From: Bacillaceae bacterium SAS-127
GTDB taxonomy: Bacteria > Bacillota > Bacilli > Bacillales > Domibacillaceae
DNA: 49,422 bases
Assembly (NCBI GenBank): GCA_002261155.1
Contig: NKXN01000005.1
Location: forward strand, 1-49,422
Direction: 5' to 3'
Of this stretch, positions 43,536-49,422 are shown in pieces. The position numbers and the translations under genes were made by a program. Below the pieces are notes generated by a model. The model saw nothing but the letters and a program-made list of their open reading frames with translations, was not told the DNA's origin and did not search any database. Positions within the stretch are counted from its first letter, which is position 1. Each line of letters opens with the position of its first letter.

Positions 43536-44420
43536 TTATACCCCAAAAAATGTTTTCGTGTGTGAAAGAAAGCTGTGAATATATGGCGGGAGATAACGTT
43601 TTTTTGAGTAGGCGAGATACACCGTTCTTGTTAAGGCCTCCGAGTGAATATAGCGCGTGTAAACAGCTGGAAAGGTAGAGTTTTTAATATAGTTTTCCGG
43701 AATGATCGTAATGCCTAGACCTTCTTCCACTAGGCTACAGGCAGTTTCAAAGCGTTCAATTTCATACATCATACGAGGCGTGGCTTGTTCGTTTTTAAAT
43801 GCTTGCAAAATGTCTTGTCGAGTTTGAAAGCCCGCTGTACTAATGATAAAAGGCTCTTTCTCTAAGTCTTTCATCGTGATTTGTTCTAATTTTGCTAATG
43901 GACTATCACGGTGGAAGAGTAGGACAAGGCGTTCATGATAAATAGGGTGTGTTAACAAGTCGTCATGAGAAACTAATTGATTCGTAATGACCGCATGTGT
44001 TTCATAGTTAAGTAATGATTTCTGGACTTGCTCTACACCAAGTAATTCGCTGAACTTTATTTGGACTTGAGGATAATCAGCTTTAAATCGATGAATCACT
44101 TTAGGTAACCAATAGTTAGCGGATTCGATCAAACCTAGAGACAATTGTCCATTCCCTATTTCCTTCACCTCTCTCATTTCTTGTTTTAAATGATCGAAAT
44201 CGTTAATCAGTTCAAGTGCTCGCATATACATCATTTCACCCGATTGTGTTAGGCGAACGTTTCTTGTGTTTCTTTCTAATAAAGGGAAGCCGACTTCATC
44301 TTCTAGTTTCATAATGGCGTTGCTTAATGAAGGTTGAGAGACGTGCAAAATTTCTGCGGCTTTTGAAAAATTTTTTTGTTGGACAACGGTAATGAAGTAG
44401 CGCATTTTTCTTAAATCCAT
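43536..44420 (-). CDS. LysR-family regulator beside hutG-gltS
   Basis: A 294-residue LysR protein: winged helix (MDLRKMRYFITVVQQKNFSKAAEILHV in two parts, with SQPSLSNAIMKLEDEVG) and an effector domain of CysB/CynR type. AGGAGGAAGTCTC precedes the ATG. It is divergent from hutG-gltS across 129 bp containing a perfect 14-base palindrome (44449-44462) and so probably controls those genes, with histidine, formiminoglutamate or glutamate as possible signals. That last point is inference. Confidence 0.88.
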   Translation of the reverse strand: MDLRKMRYFITVVQQKNFSKAAEILHVSQPSLSNAIMKLEDEVGFPLLERNTRNVRLTQSGEMMYMRALELINDFDHLKQEMREVKEIGNGQLSLGLIESANYWLPKVIHRFKADYPQVQIKFSELLGVEQVQKSLLNYETHAVITNQLVSHDDLLTHPIYHERLVLLFHRDSPLAKLEQITMKDLEKEPFIISTAGFQTRQDILQAFKNEQATPRMMYEIERFETACSLVEEGLGITIIPENYIKNSTFPAVYTRYIHSEALTRTVYLAYSKKRYLPPYIHSFLSHTKTFFGV

Positions 44421-44448
44421 GAGACTTCCTCCTATTTATAGCTTTTCA

Positions 44449-44462
44449 TTATAAATTTATAA
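44449..44462. promoter_or_regulatory. Palindrome in the LysR-hutG gap
   Basis: TTATAAATTTATAA, a perfect 14-base dyad 29 bases before the LysR start; a TATAAT for hutG is at 44497-44502. Possible LysR site, but AT-rich. Confidence 0.4.
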
Positions 44463-44549
44463 AATAATTATATTAGAAAATATAAATAAATTACTATATA
44501 ATTTTTTTAACAACATACTTAATCAGAAATTTCTGAAAGGAAGAGAAAA

Positions 44550-45521
44550 ATGTATAACGCTTCAAAACAAGATTTATGGACAGGTCGAGTAGATAGTGTG
44601 ACAGATCAAACAAGCTATCGACTTCATCAAGTAGTTCAATTATGTGATTTAAAAGCAGAAGAACTTGCGCAGAATGAGAGCAATAAATGTGCCATCATCG
44701 GCTTTGAATGTGAGGAGGGAGTAAGAAGGAATAAGGGAAGGGTAGGAGCTGCTGCTGCACCGAATGCGATTAGAAATTCATTAGCTAAGCTTTCTTGGCA
44801 TGGTCCAGAGGAGAGTTCGATCGTTGATGCGGGAAATGTGACCTGCGAAAACGGACAGCTTGAACAGGCCCAGCAAGAATTAGGGAATTATGTCGCTAAA
44901 CTATTATTTAGTAAAGCCACACCAATTATTTTAGGTGGCGGGCATGAAACATTATATGGACATTACTTAGGAGTAAGAGAATTTATCGGCAAGGATGCTT
45001 CTTTAGGAATTATTAATATCGATGCTCATTTTGATTTAAGACCGTATGATGAGCAAACTTCATCTGGTACGATGTTTAAACAAATTTTAGATCAAGATTC
45101 GAATTGCGGATATTTACCTATTGGCATTCAAAAATACGGAAATACAAAAGCGTTATTTGAAACTGCACGCCGTTTTGAATGCGGTTACATTTTAGAGGAT
45201 GAAGTAACGAATGGGAGCTTTCCTCCTATTTTCTCAGTGATCGATCAATTTTCGGCTAAATATGATTATGTCATTCTTACTCTTTGTACGGATGTTATAA
45301 ATGCCGCTTATGCTCCAGGAGTAAGTGCTCCTTCGCCGTTTGGATTAGATCCATTTGCCGTTCGCACGTTGATCACTTATGTTACAGCAAAAGAGAACAC
45401 TCTTTCATTTGATGTGTCAGAAGTGAATCCTTCATTAGATGAAAACAGCCGTACAGTCAATTTAGCCGCTCAATTAGTTAACGAAGCCATCATGAGTTTT
45501 TTTAAGGGGGAAACAGGATGA
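44550..45521 (+). CDS. hutG: Formimidoylglutamase (arginase family)
   Basis: A 323-residue arginase-fold enzyme; HutG hydrolyses formiminoglutamate to glutamate and formamide in histidine breakdown. Metal-site motifs are GGGHE and NIDAHFD, and the closing motif is LCTDVINAAYAPGVSAPSPFG. It begins NLWTGR-like (DLWTGRVDS), as in Staphylococcus-type HutG. The last metal motif, usually S/T-x-D/C-x-D-x-x-D, reads T-L-C-T-D-V-I-N here, so the last acid is asparagine. No other hut gene is nearby. The next gene, a glutamate symporter, overlaps by 4 bases. A different amidino hydrolase role is possible. Confidence 0.82.
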   Translation: MYNASKQDLWTGRVDSVTDQTSYRLHQVVQLCDLKAEELAQNESNKCAIIGFECEEGVRRNKGRVGAAAAPNAIRNSLAKLSWHGPEESSIVDAGNVTCENGQLEQAQQELGNYVAKLLFSKATPIILGGGHETLYGHYLGVREFIGKDASLGIINIDAHFDLRPYDEQTSSGTMFKQILDQDSNCGYLPIGIQKYGNTKALFETARRFECGYILEDEVTNGSFPPIFSVIDQFSAKYDYVILTLCTDVINAAYAPGVSAPSPFGLDPFAVRTLITYVTAKENTLSFDVSEVNPSLDENSRTVNLAAQLVNEAIMSFFKGETG

Positions 45522-46711
45522 ACATTCAATTCGATCAAGTCACAACTATATTTTTAGCAGTTGCGTTACTCGTTATCGGTTCCTTTTTAGTAAAAAAAGT
45601 AGGCATCTTTCAAAGGTTTTGTTTACCAGCACCAGTCGTTGGTGGCTTGCTTTTTGCTCTGATCGCGACGATTTTAAAAGCGACGGGTATTGTTGAATTC
45701 ACATTAGATACTTCTTTACAAAGCTTGTTTATGCTAGCTTTCTTCACGACGGTTGGTTTAGGTGCCAGCTTCCAGCTCGTTAAATTAGGAGGGAAGCTGC
45801 TCGTCATTTATTGGCTTGCTTGTGGATTTTTAGCCCTTATGCAAAATTTAATTGGTATTTCGGTCGCTTCTCTATTAAACATTGATCCGTTACTTGGGAT
45901 TATGTCTGGCGCGGTTTCAATGGAAGGGGGACACGGATCAGCCACTGCTTTTGGAACGACTCTGGAAGAGATGGGTGTAGATTCAGCCTTAACGATTGGC
46001 TTGGCAGCTGCTACGCTTGGTTTAGTAGCAGGAGGATTAATCGGTGGGCCGACAGTGAAATATTTAATTTCCAAATACAATTTAACACCTGCTGAGCAGG
46101 AAGTAGCAGCTGCTGTTGCATCCGAAGGTAAAGCGAAAGCAGATATTCATTCGGATACGTTTATTATGCAAGTGTTATTGATTACGTTTTGTATGGCGTT
46201 AGGTACTTATTTAGGAGAAGTATTTTCTGAGAAAACAAAATTAGTTCTTCCGAGTTATGTAGGCGCGATGTTTGTGGCTGTCATTGTAAGAAATGTATTA
46301 GACCGTGTAAATGATCGCGTGATCGATATGAGAAGCGTGAATTTGATTGGCGATGTCACGCTCGGTATTTTCTTATCAATGGCGTTAATGAGCGTTAAAT
46401 TATGGGAAGTGGCCGAGCTAGCTCTTCCAATTTTCATTATCGTTGCAGTTCAAGTCGTGTTTATTGTTATTATGGGCGTATTTGTATTGTTCCGCTTACT
46501 AGGTAAAGATTATGATGCCGCTGTAATGGTTGGAGGGTTTACTGGACATGGATTAGGAGCAACACCAAATGCAATGGCGAACATGTCAGCTATTACGCAA
46601 AAATTCGGTCCTTCGCAAAAGGCTTATTTAATTGTACCGATCGTTGGTGCTTTTCTTATCGACGTATTCGCTGTACCAATCATCCTTACGAGTATTAACT
46701 TATTTCAATAA
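45518..46711 (+). CDS. gltS: Sodium/glutamate symporter
   Basis: Membrane protein of 397 residues with about 10-11 helices. GltS-type inverted repeat signatures are visible: GAVSMEGGHGSATAFG in the first half and GGFTGHGLGATPNAMANMSA in the second, the re-entrant loops that bind substrate and sodium. It imports glutamate with sodium. Translation is coupled to hutG (ATGA overlap), so glutamate from uptake and from formiminoglutamate would be supplied together. A hairpin terminator follows, then repeat copy C. Confidence 0.92.
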   Translation: MNIQFDQVTTIFLAVALLVIGSFLVKKVGIFQRFCLPAPVVGGLLFALIATILKATGIVEFTLDTSLQSLFMLAFFTTVGLGASFQLVKLGGKLLVIYWLACGFLALMQNLIGISVASLLNIDPLLGIMSGAVSMEGGHGSATAFGTTLEEMGVDSALTIGLAAATLGLVAGGLIGGPTVKYLISKYNLTPAEQEVAAAVASEGKAKADIHSDTFIMQVLLITFCMALGTYLGEVFSEKTKLVLPSYVGAMFVAVIVRNVLDRVNDRVIDMRSVNLIGDVTLGIFLSMALMSVKLWEVAELALPIFIIVAVQVVFIVIMGVFVLFRLLGKDYDAAVMVGGFTGHGLGATPNAMANMSAITQKFGPSQKAYLIVPIVGAFLIDVFAVPIILTSINLFQ

Positions 46712-46727
46712 TATTTAAGTATAAGAG

Positions 46728-46774
46728 GGTCATACTTTCATCTTTTTATAGTGATGAAAGTATGACCTTCTTTG
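46728..46774 (+). terminator. Terminator of hutG-gltS
   Basis: GGTCATACTTTCATC (46728-46742) and GATGAAAGTATGACC (46753-46767) pair perfectly, followed by TTCTTTG. Confidence 0.78.
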
Positions 46775-46781
46775 TGTTTAT

Positions 46782-46921
46782 CCCGCATTAACGGGCTGTA
46801 AAGATCCCCCACCTCAACACGGAAGAAGAAGCGTAGACGTGTAGGTGGAGAATCAACAGCCCGTAAACGCGCGATCGGCTCAACTAACAATCAGTGAAAC
46901 CCCCACTGATTGAAGTTTCAC
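46782..46921 (+). mobile_element. Repeat element copy C (140 bp)
   Basis: Left flank TTTAT (46777-46781), left end CCCGCATTAACGGGCTGTAA, right end ATTGAAGTTTCAC (TTCAC at 46917-46921), one base from the stop codon of haemolysin III. It has an intact large hairpin (46792-46863: CGGGCTGT, CCCACCT, ACACG against CGTGT, AGGTGG, ACAGCCCG) and the right-end hairpin AATCAGTG/CACTGATT. About 70 bases of the interior found in copies A and B are missing. Confidence 0.88.
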
Positions 46922-46922
46922 C

Positions 46923-47570
46923 TTACAAAACGTAGAGAAAAACGCTTAGGAAGTGAGCGGTGCTGCCGAGCATAATGAAGATATGGAATATTTCATGGAA
47001 GCCCATGTGTTTAAACGAAAGACATTTCGGTTTAAAGGCGTAAATGATGCCGCCGATTGTATAGAATACGCCTCCGAGGACTAAGAGAAGCAAACCGGAA
47101 GTGCTTAAATTAGTTGATAGCGGAGAGATCGCAAATATAATCATCCATCCCATCACAATGTATAGCATCGTAGAAAGCCATCTCGGACATTGAAACCAAA
47201 TCAGTTTAAAAGCGACACCAAATGTAGCAGTAAGGGCAATGATTCCAAACAAGATCCAACCGCCAGCACCGTTCAGGCTAATTAGACAAAAAGGAGCATA
47301 AGAACCAGCAATTAATACAAAGATCATCGAGTGGTCGAGCCGTCTTAATGCCGCAATGACATGATTTTTGGCAATGACCATATGATACGTGGCAGATGCA
47401 CTGTAAAGTAACATCATGCTGATGCCAAAAATGGTGACTGCTGCGATAGCGATTGCCGAACCTGTGGTGATCGAGGCTTTAATGACCATGGCCAGCAAGG
47501 CGACAAAGGATAATATTGCTCCAGCTAAGTGGGTTAAACCGTTAATGGGTTCTCTTATGTAAAGATTCAT
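46923..47570 (-). CDS. hlyIII: Haemolysin III family (PAQR-like) membrane protein
   Basis: A 215-residue protein with seven helices of the PAQR/haemolysin III family (YplQ/YqfA). Family residues: PINGLTHLAGA at the start, the S-x3-H motif in SASATYHM, LDHSMIFVLIAGSYAPF, and HMGFHEIFHIFIMLGSTAHF near the end, which holds the zinc-ligand histidines. Members may act as membrane hydrolases; pore activity was described for Bacillus cereus haemolysin III. TAGGAGGTATATAAT precedes the ATG. Its promoter (47618-47646, minus strand) is overlaid by TTATGTAGT repeats shared with the divergent DUF1836 gene. Confidence 0.92.
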   Translation of the reverse strand: MNLYIREPINGLTHLAGAILSFVALLAMVIKASITTGSAIAIAAVTIFGISMMLLYSASATYHMVIAKNHVIAALRRLDHSMIFVLIAGSYAPFCLISLNGAGGWILFGIIALTATFGVAFKLIWFQCPRWLSTMLYIVMGWMIIFAISPLSTNLSTSGLLLLVLGGVFYTIGGIIYAFKPKCLSFKHMGFHEIFHIFIMLGSTAHFLSVFLYVL

Positions 47571-47591
47571 ATTATATACCTCCTAGTGTTG

Positions 47592-47643
47592 TTATGTAGT
47601 TATTGATACTACATAAAATGATATTACAATTCCATTATGTAGT
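47592..47643. promoter_or_regulatory. Operator repeats in the hlyIII-DUF1836 gap
   Basis: Three copies of TTATGTAGT: 47592-47600 (+), 47608-47616 (-) and 47635-47643 (+). The first two form a perfect inverted repeat with a 7-base spacer; the third overlaps the -35 of the hlyIII promoter. Confidence 0.7.
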
Positions 47644-47646
47644 CAA
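47618..47646 (-). promoter_or_regulatory. Promoter of hlyIII
   Basis: On the minus strand TTGACT, 17 bases, TATCAT, flanked and overlapped by TTATGTAGT half-sites. Confidence 0.62.
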
Positions 47647-47648
47647 CA

Positions 47649-47677
47649 TTTACCCGTAAATTATATTTATGTATAAT
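47649..47677 (+). promoter_or_regulatory. Promoter of the DUF1836 gene
   Basis: TTTACC, 17 bases, TATAAT, ending 25 bases before the start. Confidence 0.7.
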
Positions 47678-47701
47678 AATTGGGAAAGGTGGAGGTTTTA
47701 G

Positions 47702-48262
47702 ATGGAGAAAATCAATGAAATTATGACGAAGCTAGGTTTAGACAATCAAGTGACTTTAGAGGATATACCGAATATTGACTTATACATGGATCAAGTGATT
47801 CAACTTTTTGAAAATACATTCAGTAGTTCAAAACGAAGTGAAGAAGAGAAAGTGTTAACGAAAACAATGATTAACAACTATGCGAAAGGAAAGCTGTTTT
47901 TCCCGATTAAACAAAAGAAATATTCCAAGGAGCATATTTTGTTAATTAGCTTGATTTATCAGCTAAAAGGAGCGTTATCGATTAATGATATTAAGCAGAC
48001 GCTTCAAGGGGTCAATGAAAAAGTTGAAAATGAACAGTTAGATTTAGATTCGTTCTATAATAGCTATCTGCGTCTGGCGGATCAAAATGTGGAGCATTTC
48101 AAGAACGATATTCAAACACAGGCGAAAGCCGTTAAACAAGAAATTGAAGAGGTGGATCAAGACCTTGAGCAAGTTCTTATGATTGCTTCGCTCGTTCATA
48201 TGAGCAATTTATATAGAAAAGTAGCAGAAAAGTTAGTGGATGATTTGGAGGGGGAATCATGA
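47702..48262 (+). CDS. DUF1836 family protein, probable regulator
   Basis: A 186-residue protein. IPNIDLYMDQVIQLFENTF and LTKTMINNYAKGKLFFPIKQ followed by KYSKEHILLI are hallmarks of DUF1836 (YpmP-like naming uncertain). The middle part resembles a MerR-type winged helix, so a DNA-binding role is likely; the C-terminal half is helical with a coiled coil (about 125-160). Strong site GGAAAGGTGGAGG precedes the ATG. Divergent from haemolysin III with shared operator repeats, so it may repress both. Its stop overlaps the next gene by 4 bases (ATGA). Confidence 0.8.
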   Translation: MEKINEIMTKLGLDNQVTLEDIPNIDLYMDQVIQLFENTFSSSKRSEEEKVLTKTMINNYAKGKLFFPIKQKKYSKEHILLISLIYQLKGALSINDIKQTLQGVNEKVENEQLDLDSFYNSYLRLADQNVEHFKNDIQTQAKAVKQEIEEVDQDLEQVLMIASLVHMSNLYRKVAEKLVDDLEGES

Positions 48263-49134
48263 AAATTGATGTAAATGATAACATTGACTTTGTAGAATTA
48301 TGGAAAAAAGGAATGAGGAATTGGGACGGAGTGCTTCCAGAGCGCATGGTGAACGATGAGCTGGAAGAAGCCTTTTGGCAGCAATTAATAGACAAGAAAA
48401 CGGTGGAGGCGAATGAAGATCTCTATGCGAAAAAGATTCAAGGCTTTTTGGATACATTGATTTTACCGGAAGATAAGGTGTTAGAAATTGGTCCGGGGTG
48501 GGGGAATTATACGTTTTTCCTAGCTGAAAAGGCCAACAATGTGACCTGTGTAGATAGCTCGGCGAGTGTATTAGAGTTTTTAAAGCGAGCTAGCGAAAAA
48601 AAGCAATTTCACCGTATGCAGTTTATTGAAGACAAATGGGAAGAGCATACCGTCTCCAAAAAATATGATGTGGTGTTTGGGATGAATTGTTTCTACCGCA
48701 TGTATCAGATCGAAAAGACGTTAAGGAATATTCAAGAATCGGCTAAGCGCTTGGCGATCATCGGCATGACATCAGGACCGATTCAGCCTCATTACTTGGA
48801 TTTAGAAAAAGAGTACGGCTATGAAATTAAATATCCGCGCAGAGATTACATACATTTACAAAATATATTATATGAAATGGGTATTTACGCCAATTGTAAA
48901 ATCATCCCCCTTGAAAGAACCTATCAATTTAGCTCCTTTGAAGAATTAATCACGAAAAATAAAGCGAAGATTTTAAGTGAATATGTAGATGATCGGCATG
49001 TGGAAAAAGTGCTCGAAAAATATATAACAGAACAAAACGGAACCTATCGTTACAAACATGATTTTCATGCGGCTCTGTTATATTGGGAGCCTGAATGTAC
49101 AGCTTATCAACAGCTAAAGTCTTTCATGCGTTAA
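48259..49134 (+). CDS. Class I SAM-dependent methyltransferase
   Basis: A 291-residue methyltransferase. Motif I is VLEIGPGWGNYTFFLA (about 74-89), motif II acid in VTCVDSSASVLEFL, and post-motif DVVFGMNCFYRM. It is longer than minimal enzymes, with an N-terminal helical part (FVELWKKGMRNWDG, FWQQLIDKK) seen in a group of Bacillus and Clostridium methyltransferases of unknown substrate. Translated together with the DUF1836 gene. A hairpin follows, then repeat copy B. It is not related in detail to the methyltransferase at 19357-19965. Confidence 0.85.
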   Translation: MKIDVNDNIDFVELWKKGMRNWDGVLPERMVNDELEEAFWQQLIDKKTVEANEDLYAKKIQGFLDTLILPEDKVLEIGPGWGNYTFFLAEKANNVTCVDSSASVLEFLKRASEKKQFHRMQFIEDKWEEHTVSKKYDVVFGMNCFYRMYQIEKTLRNIQESAKRLAIIGMTSGPIQPHYLDLEKEYGYEIKYPRRDYIHLQNILYEMGIYANCKIIPLERTYQFSSFEELITKNKAKILSEYVDDRHVEKVLEKYITEQNGTYRYKHDFHAALLYWEPECTAYQQLKSFMR

Positions 49135-49143
49135 CGTACATAA

Positions 49144-49175
49144 AAGCCAACCTGCTGCTATGGCTAGGTTGGCTT
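49144..49175. terminator. Hairpin after the methyltransferase gene
   Basis: AAGCCAACCT (49144-49153) and AGGTTGGCTT (49166-49175) pair perfectly around 12 bases; no T run follows, so termination is uncertain. Confidence 0.55.
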
Positions 49176-49207
49176 AGGATACTGATAAATCGGTGTTGCA
49201 ATGTTAT

Positions 49208-49418
49208 CCCGCATTAACGGGCTGTAAGATCCACATCTCAACATGGCAGAAGCAGCGCAGCTATGTAGATGGGGATCAACAGCCTGTAAAAGCCCGATTG
49301 GTTCGGGCCTGTACGATGTAGGTCACAAAGGCGTTGCAACAGGACGTTGCGATTTTAGCCTTTGTTCCTCTTTTCATCAGTGGGGGATGAGGAAAGCCCT
49401 CACTGATTGAAGTTTCAC
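49208..49418 (+). mobile_element. Repeat element copy B (211 bp, most complete copy)
   Basis: Reference copy of the family. Left flank GTTAT; left end CCCGCATTAACGGGCTGTAA; right end ACTGATTGAAGTTTCAC, TTCAC at 49414-49418. Four predicted stems: the large left hairpin (about 49217-49285), GCCCG (49292-49296) with CGGGC (49304-49308), ACAAAGGC (49325-49332) with GCCTTTGT (about 49358-49365), and ATCAGTG (49376-49382) with CACTGAT (49401-49407). No open reading frame. The window ends 4 bases later, where a gene on the minus strand would be expected to end. Confidence 0.88.
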
Positions 49419-49422
49419 TTTA

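Noticed and set aside
46782-49418. Repeat copies B and C as a CRISPR or a riboswitch
   Set aside because: No short regular spacing, and copies are downstream of genes, facing away from coding starts.

Overview
The window looks like chromosomal DNA from a low-GC Gram-positive bacterium of the Bacillus group. Strong AAGGAGG-type ribosome binding sites, Bacillus-type Fur, Rex and BceR operators, a BceRS-BceAB module and a fused MsrA-MsrB all point that way. No rRNA, tRNA, CRISPR array or complete insertion sequence was seen.

Layout. 1-5300: 2,3-butanediol dehydrogenase with a divergent LysR regulator, a small membrane protein, and an L-lactate dehydrogenase/lactate permease pair behind a Rex-type operator. 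5300-9850: iron locus 1, with a Fur-controlled AraC regulator, a siderophore-binding lipoprotein and two FecCD permeases but no ATPase. 9900-14500: a Bce-type antimicrobial-peptide detoxification module with a recognisable BceR operator. 14500-18100: cydAB (cydA carries a one-base frameshift) and msrAB. 18100-25600: a MarR/quinone-reductase pair with two matching operators, a methyltransferase, a parS-like site, a frameshifted Nudix gene, a PLD-helicase-DUF3427 protein like the type IV restriction enzyme SauUSI, a chemoreceptor and a 51-residue DUF2639 protein. 25800-28000: an AT-rich stretch with a MerR regulator and a CPBP protease, each followed by a short repeat element. 28000-37400: an exporter with a Fur box, a LysR/cupin pair, a diguanylate cyclase, iron locus 2 (ATPase, lipoprotein, two permeases) and a divergent ferredoxin-NADP reductase, again with Fur boxes. 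37400-49422: RluF with a non-standard start, a methanol-dehydrogenase-like alcohol dehydrogenase, an IS3 remnant, SulP plus ArsR, a HutG-GltS pair with a LysR regulator, haemolysin III opposite a DUF1836 gene with shared operator repeats, and a second methyltransferase.

How the genes work together. Five Fur boxes tie two siderophore importers, an AraC regulator, an exporter and a flavin reductase into one iron-starvation response. The only FecCDE-type ATPase may serve both importers. Redox and fermentation genes (bdhA, ldh-lctP, cydAB, the alcohol dehydrogenase) form a second theme.

The most unusual signal is a family of five short non-coding elements (44 to 211 bp). They share a TTTAT-like flank on one side and a TTCAC terminus on the other, contain paired bases that covary between copies, and sit in every checkable case directly at the 3' end of a gene, in two cases supplying its stop codon. 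They look like non-autonomous IS200/IS605-type elements, possibly carrying orphan guide-RNA (omega-RNA-like) scaffolds. Two single-base losses (cydA and the Nudix gene) could be real mutations or consensus errors.
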